Shown here: positions 45,643 through 56,834 of the stretch, in pieces
How positions within the stretch are numbered: the stretch's first letter is position 1
Layout of the letters: every line of letters begins with the position of its first letter
DNA from: Margaritifera margaritifera
Taxonomy: Eukaryota > Mollusca > Bivalvia > Unionida > Margaritiferidae
DNA length: 64,000 nucleotides
NCBI GenBank assembly: GCA_029931535.1
Contig: JAQPZY010000984.1
Coordinates: 329,501 to 393,500 of the forward strand
Direction: 5' to 3'
Program-made: the position numbers and the translations under genes
Notes under the pieces: model-generated
Database searches by the model: none
What the model was told of the DNA's origin: nothing
The model's input: the letters and a program-made list of their open reading frames with translations, nothing else

Positions 45643-45895
45643 TGTGTCTAGGTGATGACTTAACTAGCAAAAGGTGAAGAACGATTCACTGTAGTCTAAA
45701 GCAATAGCCCCTTATACCCTTGTCAAAAATTACCTTCCTTGTTAAGTAGACGCTGGTCTCGTAACATAAACGAAGCTAGTAGTATGGATTTAAACATTTA
45801 GATGATAGTGAATATTATTTTGCTTGTGTTAAGCGGCAAATTATTTCAATCCGAGCATCGGTGACAAAAATGCTCAATAATTTTGCTATTCTACG
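45643..45895. promoter_or_regulatory. Probable bidirectional promoter between MIF-like and TMEM134-like
   Basis: Only 253 bp separate the two opposed start codons, so both transcription starts and both 5' UTRs must lie here unless non-coding upstream exons exist. No TATA box is obvious in a usable position on either strand. The segment is free of recognisable transposon sequence, unlike both flanks, which fits purifying selection against insertion. Promoter activity is inferred from layout only. Confidence 0.65.
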
Positions 45896-46039
45896 ATGAC
45901 TTCAGACACACAGTTTAACATTGATGATGCTTTTGAATCAGACGACGAGGACAAAGTTCGACTGTATGGCTCAACAAATCTAGCCACAGCTTTCAAAGGC
46001 CCAAAAGTTCGAGAAAATGTACGAATTGAACAAAAACAA
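45896..46039 (+). CDS. TMEM134: TMEM134-like gene, exon 1 (gene runs past the window end)
   Basis: The start codon opens MTSDTQFNIDDAFESDDEDK; vertebrate TMEM134 has a comparable QFSIDDAFE near its start. 48 codons lead to EQKQ and a weak donor (CAA|GTTTTT), so the exact 3' edge is uncertain. With exons 53460-53521, 54748-54819 and 55759-55835 the reading frame holds across all junctions (phases 0, 2, 2, 1) except for a possible extra exon between the first two. TMEM134 is a small two-membrane-segment protein of poorly known function that has been placed in the endoplasmic reticulum region of the cell. The second hydrophobic part and the C-terminus are not found before 64000, where a DIRS retroelement fills the intron. 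Confidence 0.8.
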
Positions 46040-46189
46040 GTTTTTCTTTATTTGTTTGTTGTATTTACTGTGATCAAGGTATTTTGAAATATTTGGTTTC
46101 CTTGGGTAATCTGTACATTTTTGGATTTATTGCAGCTGCAGTATTATATATTTATAATTCAGGAATGTACACAAATTTTATAAAAACTT

Positions 46190-46985
46190 GCCACAAAACA
46201 TAGTATCCCAACATGAGTAAAACAATAAGATCAAATAATGTATAGTATATTTTAAGGAAATCAAGTTATATTTATTTGAACTTTTGTTTGCTTTTTAACT
46301 TTGTTGGCACCTTAAAACCATATGCAGATAGTTAAAGTTATAAAAAATATATATGTAAATAATACATAGAATAGATATGTAGATTAGAAAGAGAATGCAG
46401 ATACAGTTAGAAGAGCAAAAGCAGACATATACATGTATAGACATAAATGGATTGGTAGAAAAGGGTTTGGAAAAAGCTAGATTTTTAATTAAGAGAGAGA
46501 GATAATGAAATCTAGACTTTGTAATTATTTATTTATACTCACAACTGAAGGATTTGTGAACACTTATTGCATCCATTTATATAACAATTATCATTGGCGA
46601 CATGCATCAAAATATTTGACAATCTGACTTTTGAGAATGATTTGAGAACTTATTTTTGTCCACTGAATTGTTTGCCAAACACTAAATATGTATAGGTCTC
46701 CTGTAATTATCACATAAACAACAGATCATAAACACCATTTGAGGGTGCCACATTTTCATATGATCAATCATGTTTTGAACGAAATCCTCCTGGTGAATTG
46801 TTATAGACGCGTGCCTTTTATTTTCAAACACACCCGTCAAAGAAATCTTATGAGTTGTATTATTAACAATTAGCCTACTCACAATAAACTTGGCAACAGG
46901 TATCAAAACAATCTTGAAAAGCTGATTGTTTCGAGTCAGCAATCTGCCAAACTGCCTAAGGCAAACTTAGGACCTGAAAGTCAGC
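46190..46985 (+). repeat. Left arm of an about 800-bp inverted repeat
   Basis: Matches 48865-49690 in reverse complement over nearly its whole length. Paired strings include AAACATAGTATCCC/ GGATATTATGTTT, TTTTAAGGAAATCA/TGATTTCCTTAAAA, AGAAGAGCAAAAGCAGACAT/ATGTCTGCTTTTGCTCTTCT, and the part around GGAGGATTT. Identity is high but indels occur. No clear target duplication was found at the outer ends. Lies in intron 1 of the TMEM134-like gene. Confidence 0.9.
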
Positions 46986-47839
46986 AAATAGCAGATACAT
47001 ACAAATATTACAATTAAAATGTAACTGATAAGTTAAAATATAAATATATATTCCTTATTTGTCAAAACTTGCTTTAAATAGTAAATATTCAAATAATTAT
47101 GTCTGCGCAACAAAATGCAAGACTGACCCAGGATTCTCAATTGATGCGTACGCTAGGGTTTTGATGCTTGGAATTTGATTTTTACCCATTTCTGAAGCAT
47201 GGAAATTCCAACGTTTTTATGACGCACGTTGATTTGGGCCAGAGCATCAGTCTTAATTACCCTTCATTCGGCTCTGGCATAATTTCCAACTGAGTGCATG
47301 CTGTCCATAACAAATTGAGTGTATGCACCAGTGATCGACATTAGCTAGACTCCTGTTTACACCTTATCAGCCCCTATGCAAAAATCAATATGAACTGGAC
47401 AGAGCTAACAGGTCACTGATGTCATGCTTATGTGGGCATAACTGAATCAAGGTTAGATTGTTTGGGGATTATCTTTGACGTTTATGATAGAGGAAGAGGG
47501 AATCAGTTATGACTTGATTGGATTCACTTTTGAATCAAATATGAGTGTTTGTTTGATTGCCCATCAACATACATGTGATTCCCCAGCAGTAGGACAAAAA
47601 TATCGCTTTAAAGCCATCTACTGCAGATACCGGTTTATAGTTGAAATCTATCAATTTTGAAAAATAAAAGATTATTATTATTATTATTATTATAATCAGT
47701 ATATTTGTGCCACATTACAGAAACTACTGGGTACCGGAAATATGTTTTTAGAGGAATATTTATGGGCAGTTGGTATATGTTTTAGTTTAATTCATTTCAA
47801 AATGCTGAAACATAAACTTTCTCTCAATGTTAAAAAAAA
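46986..47839. other. Spacer of the large inverted repeat, nothing recognised
   Basis: Between the two arms; contains an (ATT)n run near 47668-47690 but no motif before the hAT fragment at 47840. Confidence 0.5.
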
Positions 47840-48150
47840 AAAAAACACTGGCTAAGAAATATGAAACTCGGGAATACATCTCATGTCCAACTGAGAAACT
47901 TTCTTCTCAGGATGAACGTAGCTTAGATGAGTATTGGAGAGCAGTCAGCAACTTTAAAATCCAGCGACAGGAAAATTGAAGTTTGAACTTTCTTGCAGGC
48001 TGAGTGTGGTTGTTTTGTCAGGGTCACTAATGCTGATACAGAGAAGACATTCTCTACTCTTCAAAAAATAAAATGATTCAAGTGGAAATCTGGACCTGAA
48101 AACTATTGAGAGCCTGTTAAGTGTGAAATATAATAAGTACAATTAATGTC
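47840..48150 (+). pseudogene. hAT transposase C-terminal fragment in the repeat spacer
   Basis: Reads LSSQDERSLDEYWRAVSNFK, then after frameshifts VVLSGS and ADTEKTFSTLQKIK. This equals the hAT dimerisation domain motif NADTEKTFSIMKKVQ seen intact at 41258. It is a second, more decayed hAT copy, on the plus strand between the arms of the large inverted repeat. Confidence 0.8.
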
Positions 48151-48306
48151 ATCAGTGGTAATCAGTCTGTGATCTTGTGAATGAAACTAAAAATACTCTT
48201 GGATTTAAAAAAAAAAATACATCTTTGCAGTGAACTACGAGATTAACACCTCTTCCTTCTTCATTGAATTGCCATACACTGGCTTGTATTAATTACCGTA
48301 ATCACA

Positions 48307-48450
48307 ATGGCTCAGAGAAGTATATTTTATTTCCTGCCTCAGTCTCAGCAACGACCTGCCAGTGATGATAATGCTCACCCTCAGACCCCAAAGAAACAGA
48401 AAGTTAGTAATAATTCTTCGGAGAAGGAGAATAATCTCTTAAAGTTGTAA
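48307..48450 (+). pseudogene. Possible N-terminal start of a hAT-type protein
   Basis: A frame starts MAQRSIFYFLPQSQQRPASD and runs through a Lys/Ser-rich stretch (TPKKQKVSNNSSEKE) to a stop at 48448-48450. A short hydrophobic start followed by a basic, disordered stretch is common for hAT-derived proteins (compare MSLLNYFRK at 43733). It lies downstream of, not before, the C-terminal fragment at 47840, so it is a separate copy. Confidence 0.4.
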
Positions 48451-48864
48451 GAAATCTTAAGCATCAGTTTGCTTCACGAATAACAAACAATCCCAGCTAT
48501 GAGATCATGACTCAAAAACAAATGACTCTTGAGATTTAAGTTTTCCTGATATTTTCATTTTGACTCTTGAGATTTTGGTGTCAAGTTTTATACCCTGCAA
48601 TCTCGCCACAGTACATATATCGGCACCTTTATTTAGCGTTTATCTGTAGTGCATTCTTCTTCTGCATAACTGGCCACAATTTCTTTCATCTATTGTATGT
48701 GTCATTTCCATCTTGTAGTGAATGTCAAGGTCAGTCTCACACTTTCTCACGCAGACATAATTATGTGAATATTTACTATTTAAAGCAAGTTTTGACAAAT
48801 AAGCAAAACTATTTATATTTTAACTTATCAGTTACATTTTAATTGTAATATTTGTATGTATCTG

Positions 48865-49690
48865 GGATTCGACAACTTTCAGGTTCTAAGTTAGCCTTGG
48901 GCACTTTGTCAAATTACAGACTATAAACAATCGGCATTTCAAAAATTGTTTTCATGCATGTCACCGATTTTATGGAGAGTAGGTGTTAATTGTTAATATT
49001 GCAACTCGTGAGATTTCTTGGACAGGTGTGTTTGGAAATAAAAGGCACTCATCTCTAACGATTAAATACCAGGAGGATTTAGTTCGAAGTTTGATTGATG
49101 TTACAAAAATGTAGCACCCACAAGCGGTGTTTATGATCTGTTGTTTACGTAATAATTACAGGAGACCGATACATATTTACTGATTGGCAAACAATTAAAT
49201 GGACAAAAATCATTCTCAAAAGTCGGCTTGTCAAATATTTTGATGCATGTTGCCGATTTCAAGGTGACTACTTGATAAATGTTAAGTAAAATGGATAAAA
49301 TAAGTACTCACAAATACTGGAGTTGTGAGTATAAGTAAGTCATTACAAACAGTCTAGTTTTCATTATCTCTCTCTCTCTCTCTCTCTCTTAAAAATCTAG
49401 CTATTTCCAAACCCTTTTCTACCTATCCATTTATGTCTGCATACATGTACATGTCTGCTTTTGCTCTTCTAACTATATCTGCATTCTAACTCTTTCTGAT
49501 CTACATATCTATCTACATGTATTATTTACATAAATATTTTTGGATAACTTTAATTATTGGCATATGGTTATAAGGTGCCAACAAAGATAAAAAGAAAACA
49601 AATGTTTAAATAAATATAAAGTGATTTCCTTAAAATATACCATATTTTATTTTATGTTATTTGTATACATGTCAGGATATTATGTTTGGG
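48865..49690 (-). repeat. Right arm of the about 800-bp inverted repeat
   Basis: Reverse-complement match of 46190-46985; contains a (CT)n tract at 49367-49390 that corresponds to the shorter GA run at 46493-46502 in the left arm. Confidence 0.9.
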
Positions 49691-51693
49691 GTAAGCTCAA
49701 ATTTTCCAAGGACAAGTCCAATTTTCCAGCCAGCTTGACCTGGGCAAACTGAAAAAAAAATGTTAAATCCCTGCAATTGTTCGCAAATAATATGCTCCTG
49801 TGGATCAGCGGCTTTCAACTCTTTCAGATGTCCACTCCCATACATGCTAATGTGTGTGTGTATCAAAAGGCACCTGCTCTTCTATAGACGATTTTGTGGG
49901 GTTTTTTTACATTTTTGTTTTTCATTTAATAAGAAAGAAAAGAAATCTTTGCAAAATTTTGTCCTCTTTATTTCGGTATATGGTTGATGGTGTTACTTGT
50001 CACTATTTTATGGACACGCCGTTAAACAAGTAGATTCTGTACTTTCTAGAGGCAGCTATGCTCTTTATGGAAACATCACTCTTCCATTTTGACTCCTTTA
50101 GTTCTCTCTGTGTTAAGAATGAGATTTAACTGCAAATTATTTATTCATTACAGCTTTTCTGATAACTTAATAATACAAATTACTGGCATAATTTCATTTA
50201 TATATTTTAGCATATCATTATTATATCGAGATACATGTAGAGTCATACACGATTCCAATGTTCCAGGATGATGTCAACATTTCAATACAATGACCCTATT
50301 GTATCCCATATTTTTGGTAATAAGCAACATGTAAACAAGATCAGTCATGTGAATATGCTTGCATCATTGCAAACCAGCATGAACTAGACAACTTTATTTA
50401 GCCAAGCAGGATGTGATTTGGTTTTTGGTACAAGATGTAGGTGACTTATATTTGGATAGGGGGTAAAGCGAAAGTAGATCTTTGATAAATTTTCTATTGT
50501 TTCATTATTTTCTTATTTATTTTGAGAAAAGGAAAATGGTTGAAAGAGTTTGTTATTAGTTAAGATTGAACACTTCTTTGCATCAAAATTACTGCTATAA
50601 ATGACTGGCAGATGGTGCAGTGATCTATTTATGATATAAATAGTCAATACAACGAGATTAGGGAACCAGCGAGAATTGGAGAAATGAGTATACAGCAGGA
50701 GGAACCCAAAAGTTCAAACTTTGGCTATCAACAGTTTTCTTGTCAGCAATGGGACAATTTCACACAACTTGAATATAAAAACTATTTTTTAATACCTTAA
50801 ACCAAAGAAACTAGATGATAATCAGGCATTTCCAACAAAACATTTTCTCATATCTACAGCCAGTCATCCTCGATGGTAAATTAGAGTTTGTCTCATTTTG
50901 ATTTACTCCTAAATATAAGCATAATTCAGGACAATCAATATATAAAAATATGTTATAATGTTAATTTTTACAATTATAAGCATTATTGTTCCTGAAAACT
51001 GTACTAAATTAAAAATAGCAAAATTGCTTCACAGCACTTGCCAAAAATGGCACAAGGGTGACTGTGTTCAAAACTTTGAAGGTGGCAATAGGAATCATCA
51101 AAAATGCTAAAGAAGCAGACTACAGACTATGGTGCAAAAATAGATCTATATTGGAAACTGGGTCCAATGCTGTTGTGGATAAGTTGTTTAGTGTTACTCC
51201 CCCATTGCTTGGGCATGGTTAATTGTTTTCTTATAAATGGAAGCCCATTGGGGCATAATGTTTGCTACTACTTATAAATAACATCAAATTTATCATGGTC
51301 CATGATTTAGGTTGACAGCAATTTACTGAATTCTTCGGAAATGTCAAATTGATTGAAACTGCATCATTTTTATATTTATTTTTTTCTTATTTATAGCAAG
51401 TGCAGTGAGATTGGTCGAAGACAAAATGAAATGAGCTCTTACAGTAACATATCATATGAATAGTGGTCCAGTTGACAAACCTTCATTTCTGGTTTTCTAT
51501 TTCCAGTTTCTCACATGATTTAATCCTTACTAGTACTCCAGCAGTGAATGCAAAATTCAGAACAATATAATCAAAGAAAGCAAAATGTATTCCAAAACCA
51601 CCACCTTGGCTATTAGCAACGCTGAAAATTATATTTGATCTTTACCAATTCAAAAGTCTTCAATTAATCCTCTCCATTTTCAGAGTAAATTCA
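49691..51693. other. TMEM134-like intron, nothing recognised
   Basis: AT-rich intronic DNA. Frames at 49760-49987 and 50089-50271 lack family or splice support. Confidence 0.5.
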
Positions 51694-51921
51694 GTGAAAT
51701 TTGAGCCTTCTATTGTGACCATATATTCTCTGTATACAGACTGTTTGAATGATGGAGACATGGTTGGAGCTGCCATTGCAATGCCCCATGGCACCATCAC
51801 AAGCCAGTTGCCTGATAATGCTTCAGTTTTTACCACAGAAATTACAACCATACTGAGAGCTTTAGACTACATTGATACAAATTTAATAATCTTTTCAGAA
51901 TCCCTCTCCACATATTCCTGA
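51694..51921 (+). pseudogene. RNase H domain fragment of a LINE
   Basis: The frame reads IYSLYTDCLNDGDMVGAAIA, then LPDNASVFTTEITTILRALD and IIFSES. RNase H1 domains of Jockey/I-type LINEs have YTDGS..., a conserved E in FTAE, and a D in IFSDS. Here the first Asp and the Glu are visible but the third position is Glu in place of Asp, which would impair catalysis. Only this domain is recognisable; the polymerase is missing. It is unrelated to the RNase H-lacking LINE at 13681. Confidence 0.8.
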
Positions 51922-53182
51922 ATCTGCTATTTGGAGTAATTTAAAGGATTTATATTGTAAGTGTTCATATTTGTAATGATATAATAAGCAAGTGATAAGT
52001 TAATAGCAAATAATGAAATGATCAGCAGGGCCTCTTGAAAGTGACAAGGGCCCCATAAATTCAGCTTGGGGTTCTCCAGGACGCCAAAATCTGCTTAAAA
52101 GTATGCATACTTTTCATTTTTGGATGCATGAAAATTCCAAATGCTGAGTCCTTGGTCCGCAAGCTTTTTTTCAGTGAAATTCTTTTTTATTTGATCCATT
52201 TATACAAAGCAAGTATCAATCATGTAGTATCAAACAATGTTCAAGTGATTTTAATGGGATTAGGTGAAGCTGCAACGGTTAGATCTTAGCAGGCAAGGAA
52301 ATTACGACACCTGTTAATCGATTGCCAGTGCCATTTTGATCAAAAGACTAATTATGCGCATGTGTGCTTTGAAACCTCTCTTTGATAAGCATTACTCATT
52401 ACTCAGCACAGTTTTATTCCATCATATTAAGCATCCTTACGCGATGTTTGGAACACTTGCATGTTATTGTATACCATATTTAGAAAAATGGTGCAAAGAT
52501 TTTGGGATTTGTTTTGTATATTGGAGGAATACGAACTCTTGTGTTAATCATCATAAAATCAGCTGTTTTTTAGTGTTATGTACATATATATGCCTTCAGT
52601 CTCTAGTGATTGTCATATGTGTACTATTCCAATGGCAACTTTAAATAATTGCTTTGGTGCCAAGTACAAGGCTGTAGATGAGCACGATTCTCACAAGAGA
52701 CCCTGGCAGAAATTAGTGGATGCATCTAGTTTTGATTAAGAAAACAATGCCAAAAAGACTGAGAGATTCATGGAATGAATCATGGAATAGGACATTCCCA
52801 TGGGCTGAAAAAGGAATAATGCAATGGCAACCCAAAGGAACACTGAAATCGCAAAGTTCAACATAATCACATCAAGATAAAGGGCTGTGGACGTTTTAAA
52901 TAAGAATCTGTAATGAAATTGATGAGGATGATGGAGGAAGGTCCAGAACGTAAGGATTTTTTTATCCTAAATCTGTTGAGTAGAAATTTGTTAAAGTTTG
53001 TTTAAGAAAAAGTGAATGTAGTATGCTGTATTGCTTAAAGATGAAATGAAAAAAAGGGAGTGGAACATGGTCATTTGTGTCTTCTTCCAGTGTCGTGGAA
53101 AATTGATTGATTTGAAATGGAATTAAGCTAATTAAATAAATTAATATAGAAAAGAAAGTATAAACTCCTTGATTCCTTCTAG
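51922..53182. other. TMEM134-like intron with unidentified open stretches
   Basis: A short frame near 52650-52735 (FGAKYKAVDEHDSHKRPWQK, then LVDASSFD and stop) looks protein-like but I cannot assign it. The rest shows nothing. Confidence 0.4.
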
Positions 53183-53209
53183 CTGCACACAAAATTAAAG
53201 AATGTCAAG
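53183..53209 (+). CDS. TMEM134: Possible 27-nt micro-exon of the TMEM134-like gene
   Basis: Lies between a good acceptor (GATTCCTTCTAG) and a good donor (AAG|GTAAAG). It is in phase 0 at both ends, so it can be included or skipped without breaking the frame between exons 1 and 53460. It would code LHTKLKNVK, which could stand for the RLRYQNLEN stretch of the human protein. This is a guess from splice signals and phase. Confidence 0.35.
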
Positions 53210-53459
53210 GTAAAGGCATTGAGAATTGTCATAGTTGTAACAATGTTCTAAATTATTGCAAAGGAAAAAAAGTATCATTATTGGGACTGCAAGTTTTTTC
53301 AAGGAAGCAGCCCTGGACTGCAGCTTTAAAAATCCTGTGGAGAACCCTGTAGCTTGGGGACCCTAAGAGCCCTATTTATTGGAAAGCTGGAGAAAGCACT
53401 CCTATCATTAATGTACATGTATTTTTCATGCATTTCATTCATATAACCTGTACTTTTAG

Positions 53460-53521
53460 GATGAGGAAGAAGATGAAGATGTTGAGATAGCCAAACCAAA
53501 CTCTAGTGGGCGTCCAACCAG
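53460..53521 (+). CDS. TMEM134: TMEM134-like gene, acidic exon
   Basis: 62 nt, acceptor TGTACTTTTAG and donor ACCAG|GTTCGT, phase 0 to 2. Codes for DEEEDEDVEIAKPNSSGRPT. An acidic stretch occupies the same place in the human protein (before the Ser/Thr-rich part). Confidence 0.8.
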
Positions 53522-53649
53522 GTTCGTGATATGAATCATTACCCCCGTGCTTTTTGGAAAAGAGGCAGGGATTATGTAATTCTGCCCATTTGTACATCCA
53601 CCTGCCTGTCCCTCCATTCAACAGGTTTTTGGATTATACCCTTAAGTCT

Positions 53650-53990
53650 TGCCTCGACAGAAGTTGAATGCTTCCCCTGGCTCATAACTTGAAACTGTTA
53701 GGACTCTCACTGTATAACAACTTACTGGTTTAAAGGACATGAGGAAATTAAAAAGAATATGTTTTTCCCCTGGCTTATAACTTGGAAATTGTTGAGATCC
53801 ATACCCTGTAACCATAGATAGATTTGAAGGTCATGAGGACATGAAATCAGACATATATCCAACATAGGGAATGGGTCATGCCGCTGAAATAGGGGACTTG
53901 CCTATGGCTTATAACTTAGAAGGTATCAAGATTCCATAACTATAATCATATATACACTAACTGGATGAGGAGAGCTTGGAAGTGCAGGGA
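53650..53990. repeat. Degenerate about 105-bp tandem repeat
   Basis: The words CTTATAACTTGGAAATTGTT, ATACCCTGTAAC and GAAGGTCATGAGGACAT recur three to four times with variation. Intronic. Confidence 0.7.
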
Positions 53991-54747
53991 TATGCAGTTG
54001 TTGCCATTGACTTAATTCTAGTTAGATTCATAGCTTTGCATCTCATGATAGAATATATAGTTACATTTAAAAAAAAATTTTGAGTATTTAATGTAAGGAT
54101 GTTTGTGACTACAGAATTATTTTGCCAAGGATAAATTTTGATTTCACTTGCCAATAAATAGATTAATTGTTGAATTGATTTATAAATTCAATATATTATT
54201 GATTTATTGATTAACTAATGGATTGATTCATCAGTTGATTTAGGGAACTGATAAACAATTAAGGAGTTCCTATACAGATACAATTTAACTCCAGACCTAA
54301 ACAAATGTTGCTCATCAAACAGGTTCTTATCTTAGGAATATTAAACTTTAAGTTGTTTGCATGTAAGCAAGTTCAGAGCAAATTAACCCCTCATGGAATG
54401 TCATTGCACAGTAGAACTCAAACTTTGTATTTAAATTCATGCTTTCAGGACCTCCACTTTTAGTTGTAAATACTACTTCTACAATTTTCTAGAAACTTGA
54501 CTGTCAGTTTTTGGAGATATGTAGCATGTGTCTTCCATTTTTAAAATCCTATGGATAGCTCTTGTTAGGTAAAGAAAGAGCTGATTAAATGCTGGTTGTA
54601 AGAACAAGACTAATGTTAGTCAAAGTTTGCCATATACTGTATGTATAATGTATTATAGTCATTATATTTTAGGCAAGTATTGAAAGAACAGAGTCATATT
54701 CATGTTTTGACAACTCTGATTTTCAGCCTTCTTCTTCCTGCCAATAG

Positions 54748-54819
54748 CTCCAGATCTTTGAACAGAATCAAATCAGGGGACACCTATGTGTCATCCAAGT
54801 CTTTATCCAATTCAACAAG
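54748..54819 (+). CDS. TMEM134: TMEM134-like gene, Ser-rich exon
   Basis: 72 nt, phase 2 at both ends, donor ACAAG|GTACAT. Codes for SRSLNRIKSGDTYVSSKSLS then NST. I chose the acceptor CCAATAG|C and not the upstream TTTTCAG at 54720-54726 because it avoids an unlikely LLLP insertion and makes the serine-rich part line up with human TMEM134. The upstream acceptor stays possible, since both keep the frame. Confidence 0.75.
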
Positions 54820-54884
54820 GTACATATGTACCATAGTATAGGATATCTTGTGGAAATTATTTCTTTTTATAATCTAGTAAAATG

Positions 54885-54919
54885 CACACACACACACACA
54901 CACACACACATGTACACAC
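54885..54919. repeat. (CA)n microsatellite
   Basis: About 13 CA units followed by an interrupted TGTACACACA. Confidence 0.95.
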
Positions 54920-54990
54920 AAATTATCTGATAAATGACAGTTTCCATGCATACACATTTTCAGGCTGTTGCATTTATTCTCCATGATTGT

Positions 54991-55150
54991 GGAATTTAAG
55001 GATAGAGGGTTAGGTGTCACAAGGAATTTAAGGATAGAGGGTTAGGTGTCACAAGGAATTTAAGGATAGAGGGTTAGGTGTCACAAGGAATTTAAGGATA
55101 GAGGGTTAGGTGTCACAAGGAATTTAAGGATAGAGGGTTAGGTGTCACAA
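54991..55150. repeat. 32-bp minisatellite, 5 near-perfect copies
   Basis: The unit is GGAATTTAAGGATAGAGGGT followed by TAGGTGTCACAA, 32 bp. The copies are identical apart from the edges, so it is very young. It is intronic and is followed at once by a second array with the same period. Confidence 0.97.
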
Positions 55151-55161
55151 GAAAGTGTATC

Positions 55162-55345
55162 CAATAGCCTGAAATTGATAAACCTGACTCATCCAACAGT
55201 ATAACATTGATAATCCAGACCCATCCAATAGTATGACATTGATAATCCAGACCCATCCAATAGTATGACATTGATAATCCAAACCCATCCAATAGTATGA
55301 CATTGATAATCCAAACCCATCCAACGGTACAACATTGATAATCCA
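55162..55345. repeat. Second 32-bp minisatellite, about 5 copies
   Basis: The unit CCATCCAATAGTATGACATT followed by GATAATCCAGAC is also 32 bp, but unrelated in sequence to the array just upstream. Copies vary at a few positions. The minus-strand frame across it (WIINVILLDGF repeats) is an artefact. Confidence 0.95.
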
Positions 55346-55758
55346 GCATACATATTGGGAGGCATTGGTTTTGTTCTTGATAATTGATTGTCCAGATAAC
55401 TTAAATTTATACAGAATAAATAGTGTAACTAGGGAATACTATGTATGTTGGTATGACTAAAAGGTCTGGAAAGGTGGCGTCCATATAAAAGAAATTTTAC
55501 TGTTCTTTATCTTTCTCTGTTAGAATGATTCAAAAGTCACTTGTGTCAGAATTTCTTGCACTTGTTTCATACTTATATTGTTATGTGTAACGATGATTCT
55601 GGTAGCATGTACTATTATAGCATTATCCTTGTCCATCCATCCATTCCAGTTAAGTTTTGCATTTAGGTGAATTTGTTGGGACATAAACACATTTCTAGTT
55701 ATTTTTATAAGATAGTCATTTCTATTGATATGTGATATCATTTGTCTTTTTTTGCTAG

Positions 55759-55835
55759 CTGGTTTAAGCACCCAAAGATCAGAGAAAACTGGAGAGTTGT
55801 CGTTGGAGCCTTTGCCCTGACCATTATTGGAAGTG
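55759..55835 (+). CDS. TMEM134: TMEM134-like gene, exon with start of membrane segment 1
   Basis: 77 nt, acceptor TTTTTTTGCTAG, donor AGTG|GTAAAT, phase 2 to 1. Codes for WFKHPKIRENWRVVVGAFAL then TIIGS. Human TMEM134 has SWTQHPLIQKNRRVVLASFL here, so the W-x-x-H-P-x-I-x-x-N-x-R-V-V pattern is shared. The hydrophobic stretch that follows is the beginning of the first membrane segment and is cut by the intron. Confidence 0.85.
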
Positions 55836-56834
55836 GTAAATCATTCAGCTGTTCTTTTAGTGCATGCACTAAATCCTCACATTATCGCAAACCATTTAAA
55901 ATAGGATAAATGTTTGATATTCTCCTATGGTGCAGTAAAAAGTGCTTATTTTTTCTGTACGTGTTTGATTATTAGAGTATTTCACTGATTGCTATATACA
56001 AGATTTGGGATGGAGAGTAAAAGCTTGTAGTCAAAAGGTAATTAATTTTTTGATTGCAAAATACAGATGTTCCTGACGATATTGTAATGAATTATCAATA
56101 GCACCATTAGAAAAATGTCATCTAAAGTTATATTACACTATGAGGCAAATTGGGTGAGAAAGTCACCTAGAACTGCATGACTTTGTCTAAAAACAGATTA
56201 AGTCGACAATGAAGTTGCCTTGGACCTTGCTGTCTTGTTAACAGTTGGCTATTTATGTGTGTGATGATAAGGACCAATTTTGGGTATTAAGATATACTAT
56301 TAATGTGACCATACAATTACAATTGAATGTGTGTTTTATTTAAGAAATTTCTTTGGAAGAGAAACTTCAGTATTTTAACCTGATAAATGAGTCATCTATT
56401 TTTAAAGTTACTATCTGAATGCAGAATCTCACAACTTATTATTGCTGACTTATGAATTAACATAACCTAAACAGCTGTTGTTTACCTCCTAATTTAAATT
56501 TAGAATACAATGGTGTAAAAAGGAAAGTTTATTTTTATATTTGACAACTGGTGAAATAGACCTGTCCCATGAAATTTTTGTTATATATAGAGTCTTGAAC
56601 AAGTTTAGTTTCTAGAAATATCTTAAACTTTGGAAAACCATCAGGTGTGTTGGAGAAGCCTATGTAAAGAAAATATTCCATCTTACACTAGAAAAAATAA
56701 TATTCCAAGACATTATTATTATCATCTTTAATAAATTATGTTTGTGTAGGCCATTTATCCCTAAGATTGCAAAGCATATATAGATTATTATATTTTTTTA
56801 ACTATTACAGCTTTTTTGTGCAGTTTTTAGCTCA
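55836..56834. other. TMEM134-like intron, nothing recognised
   Basis: No remaining TMEM134 exon (the second membrane segment and C-terminus) could be found here. Confidence 0.5.

Noticed and set aside
54991..55150. Telomere-like array because of GGGTTAGG words
   Set aside because: The GGGTTAGG word occurs once per 32-bp unit; it is not a TTAGGG tandem repeat.
55113..55349. Repeat protein with WIINVILLDGF units
   Set aside because: Caused by the second 32-bp minisatellite with small indels; no start context.
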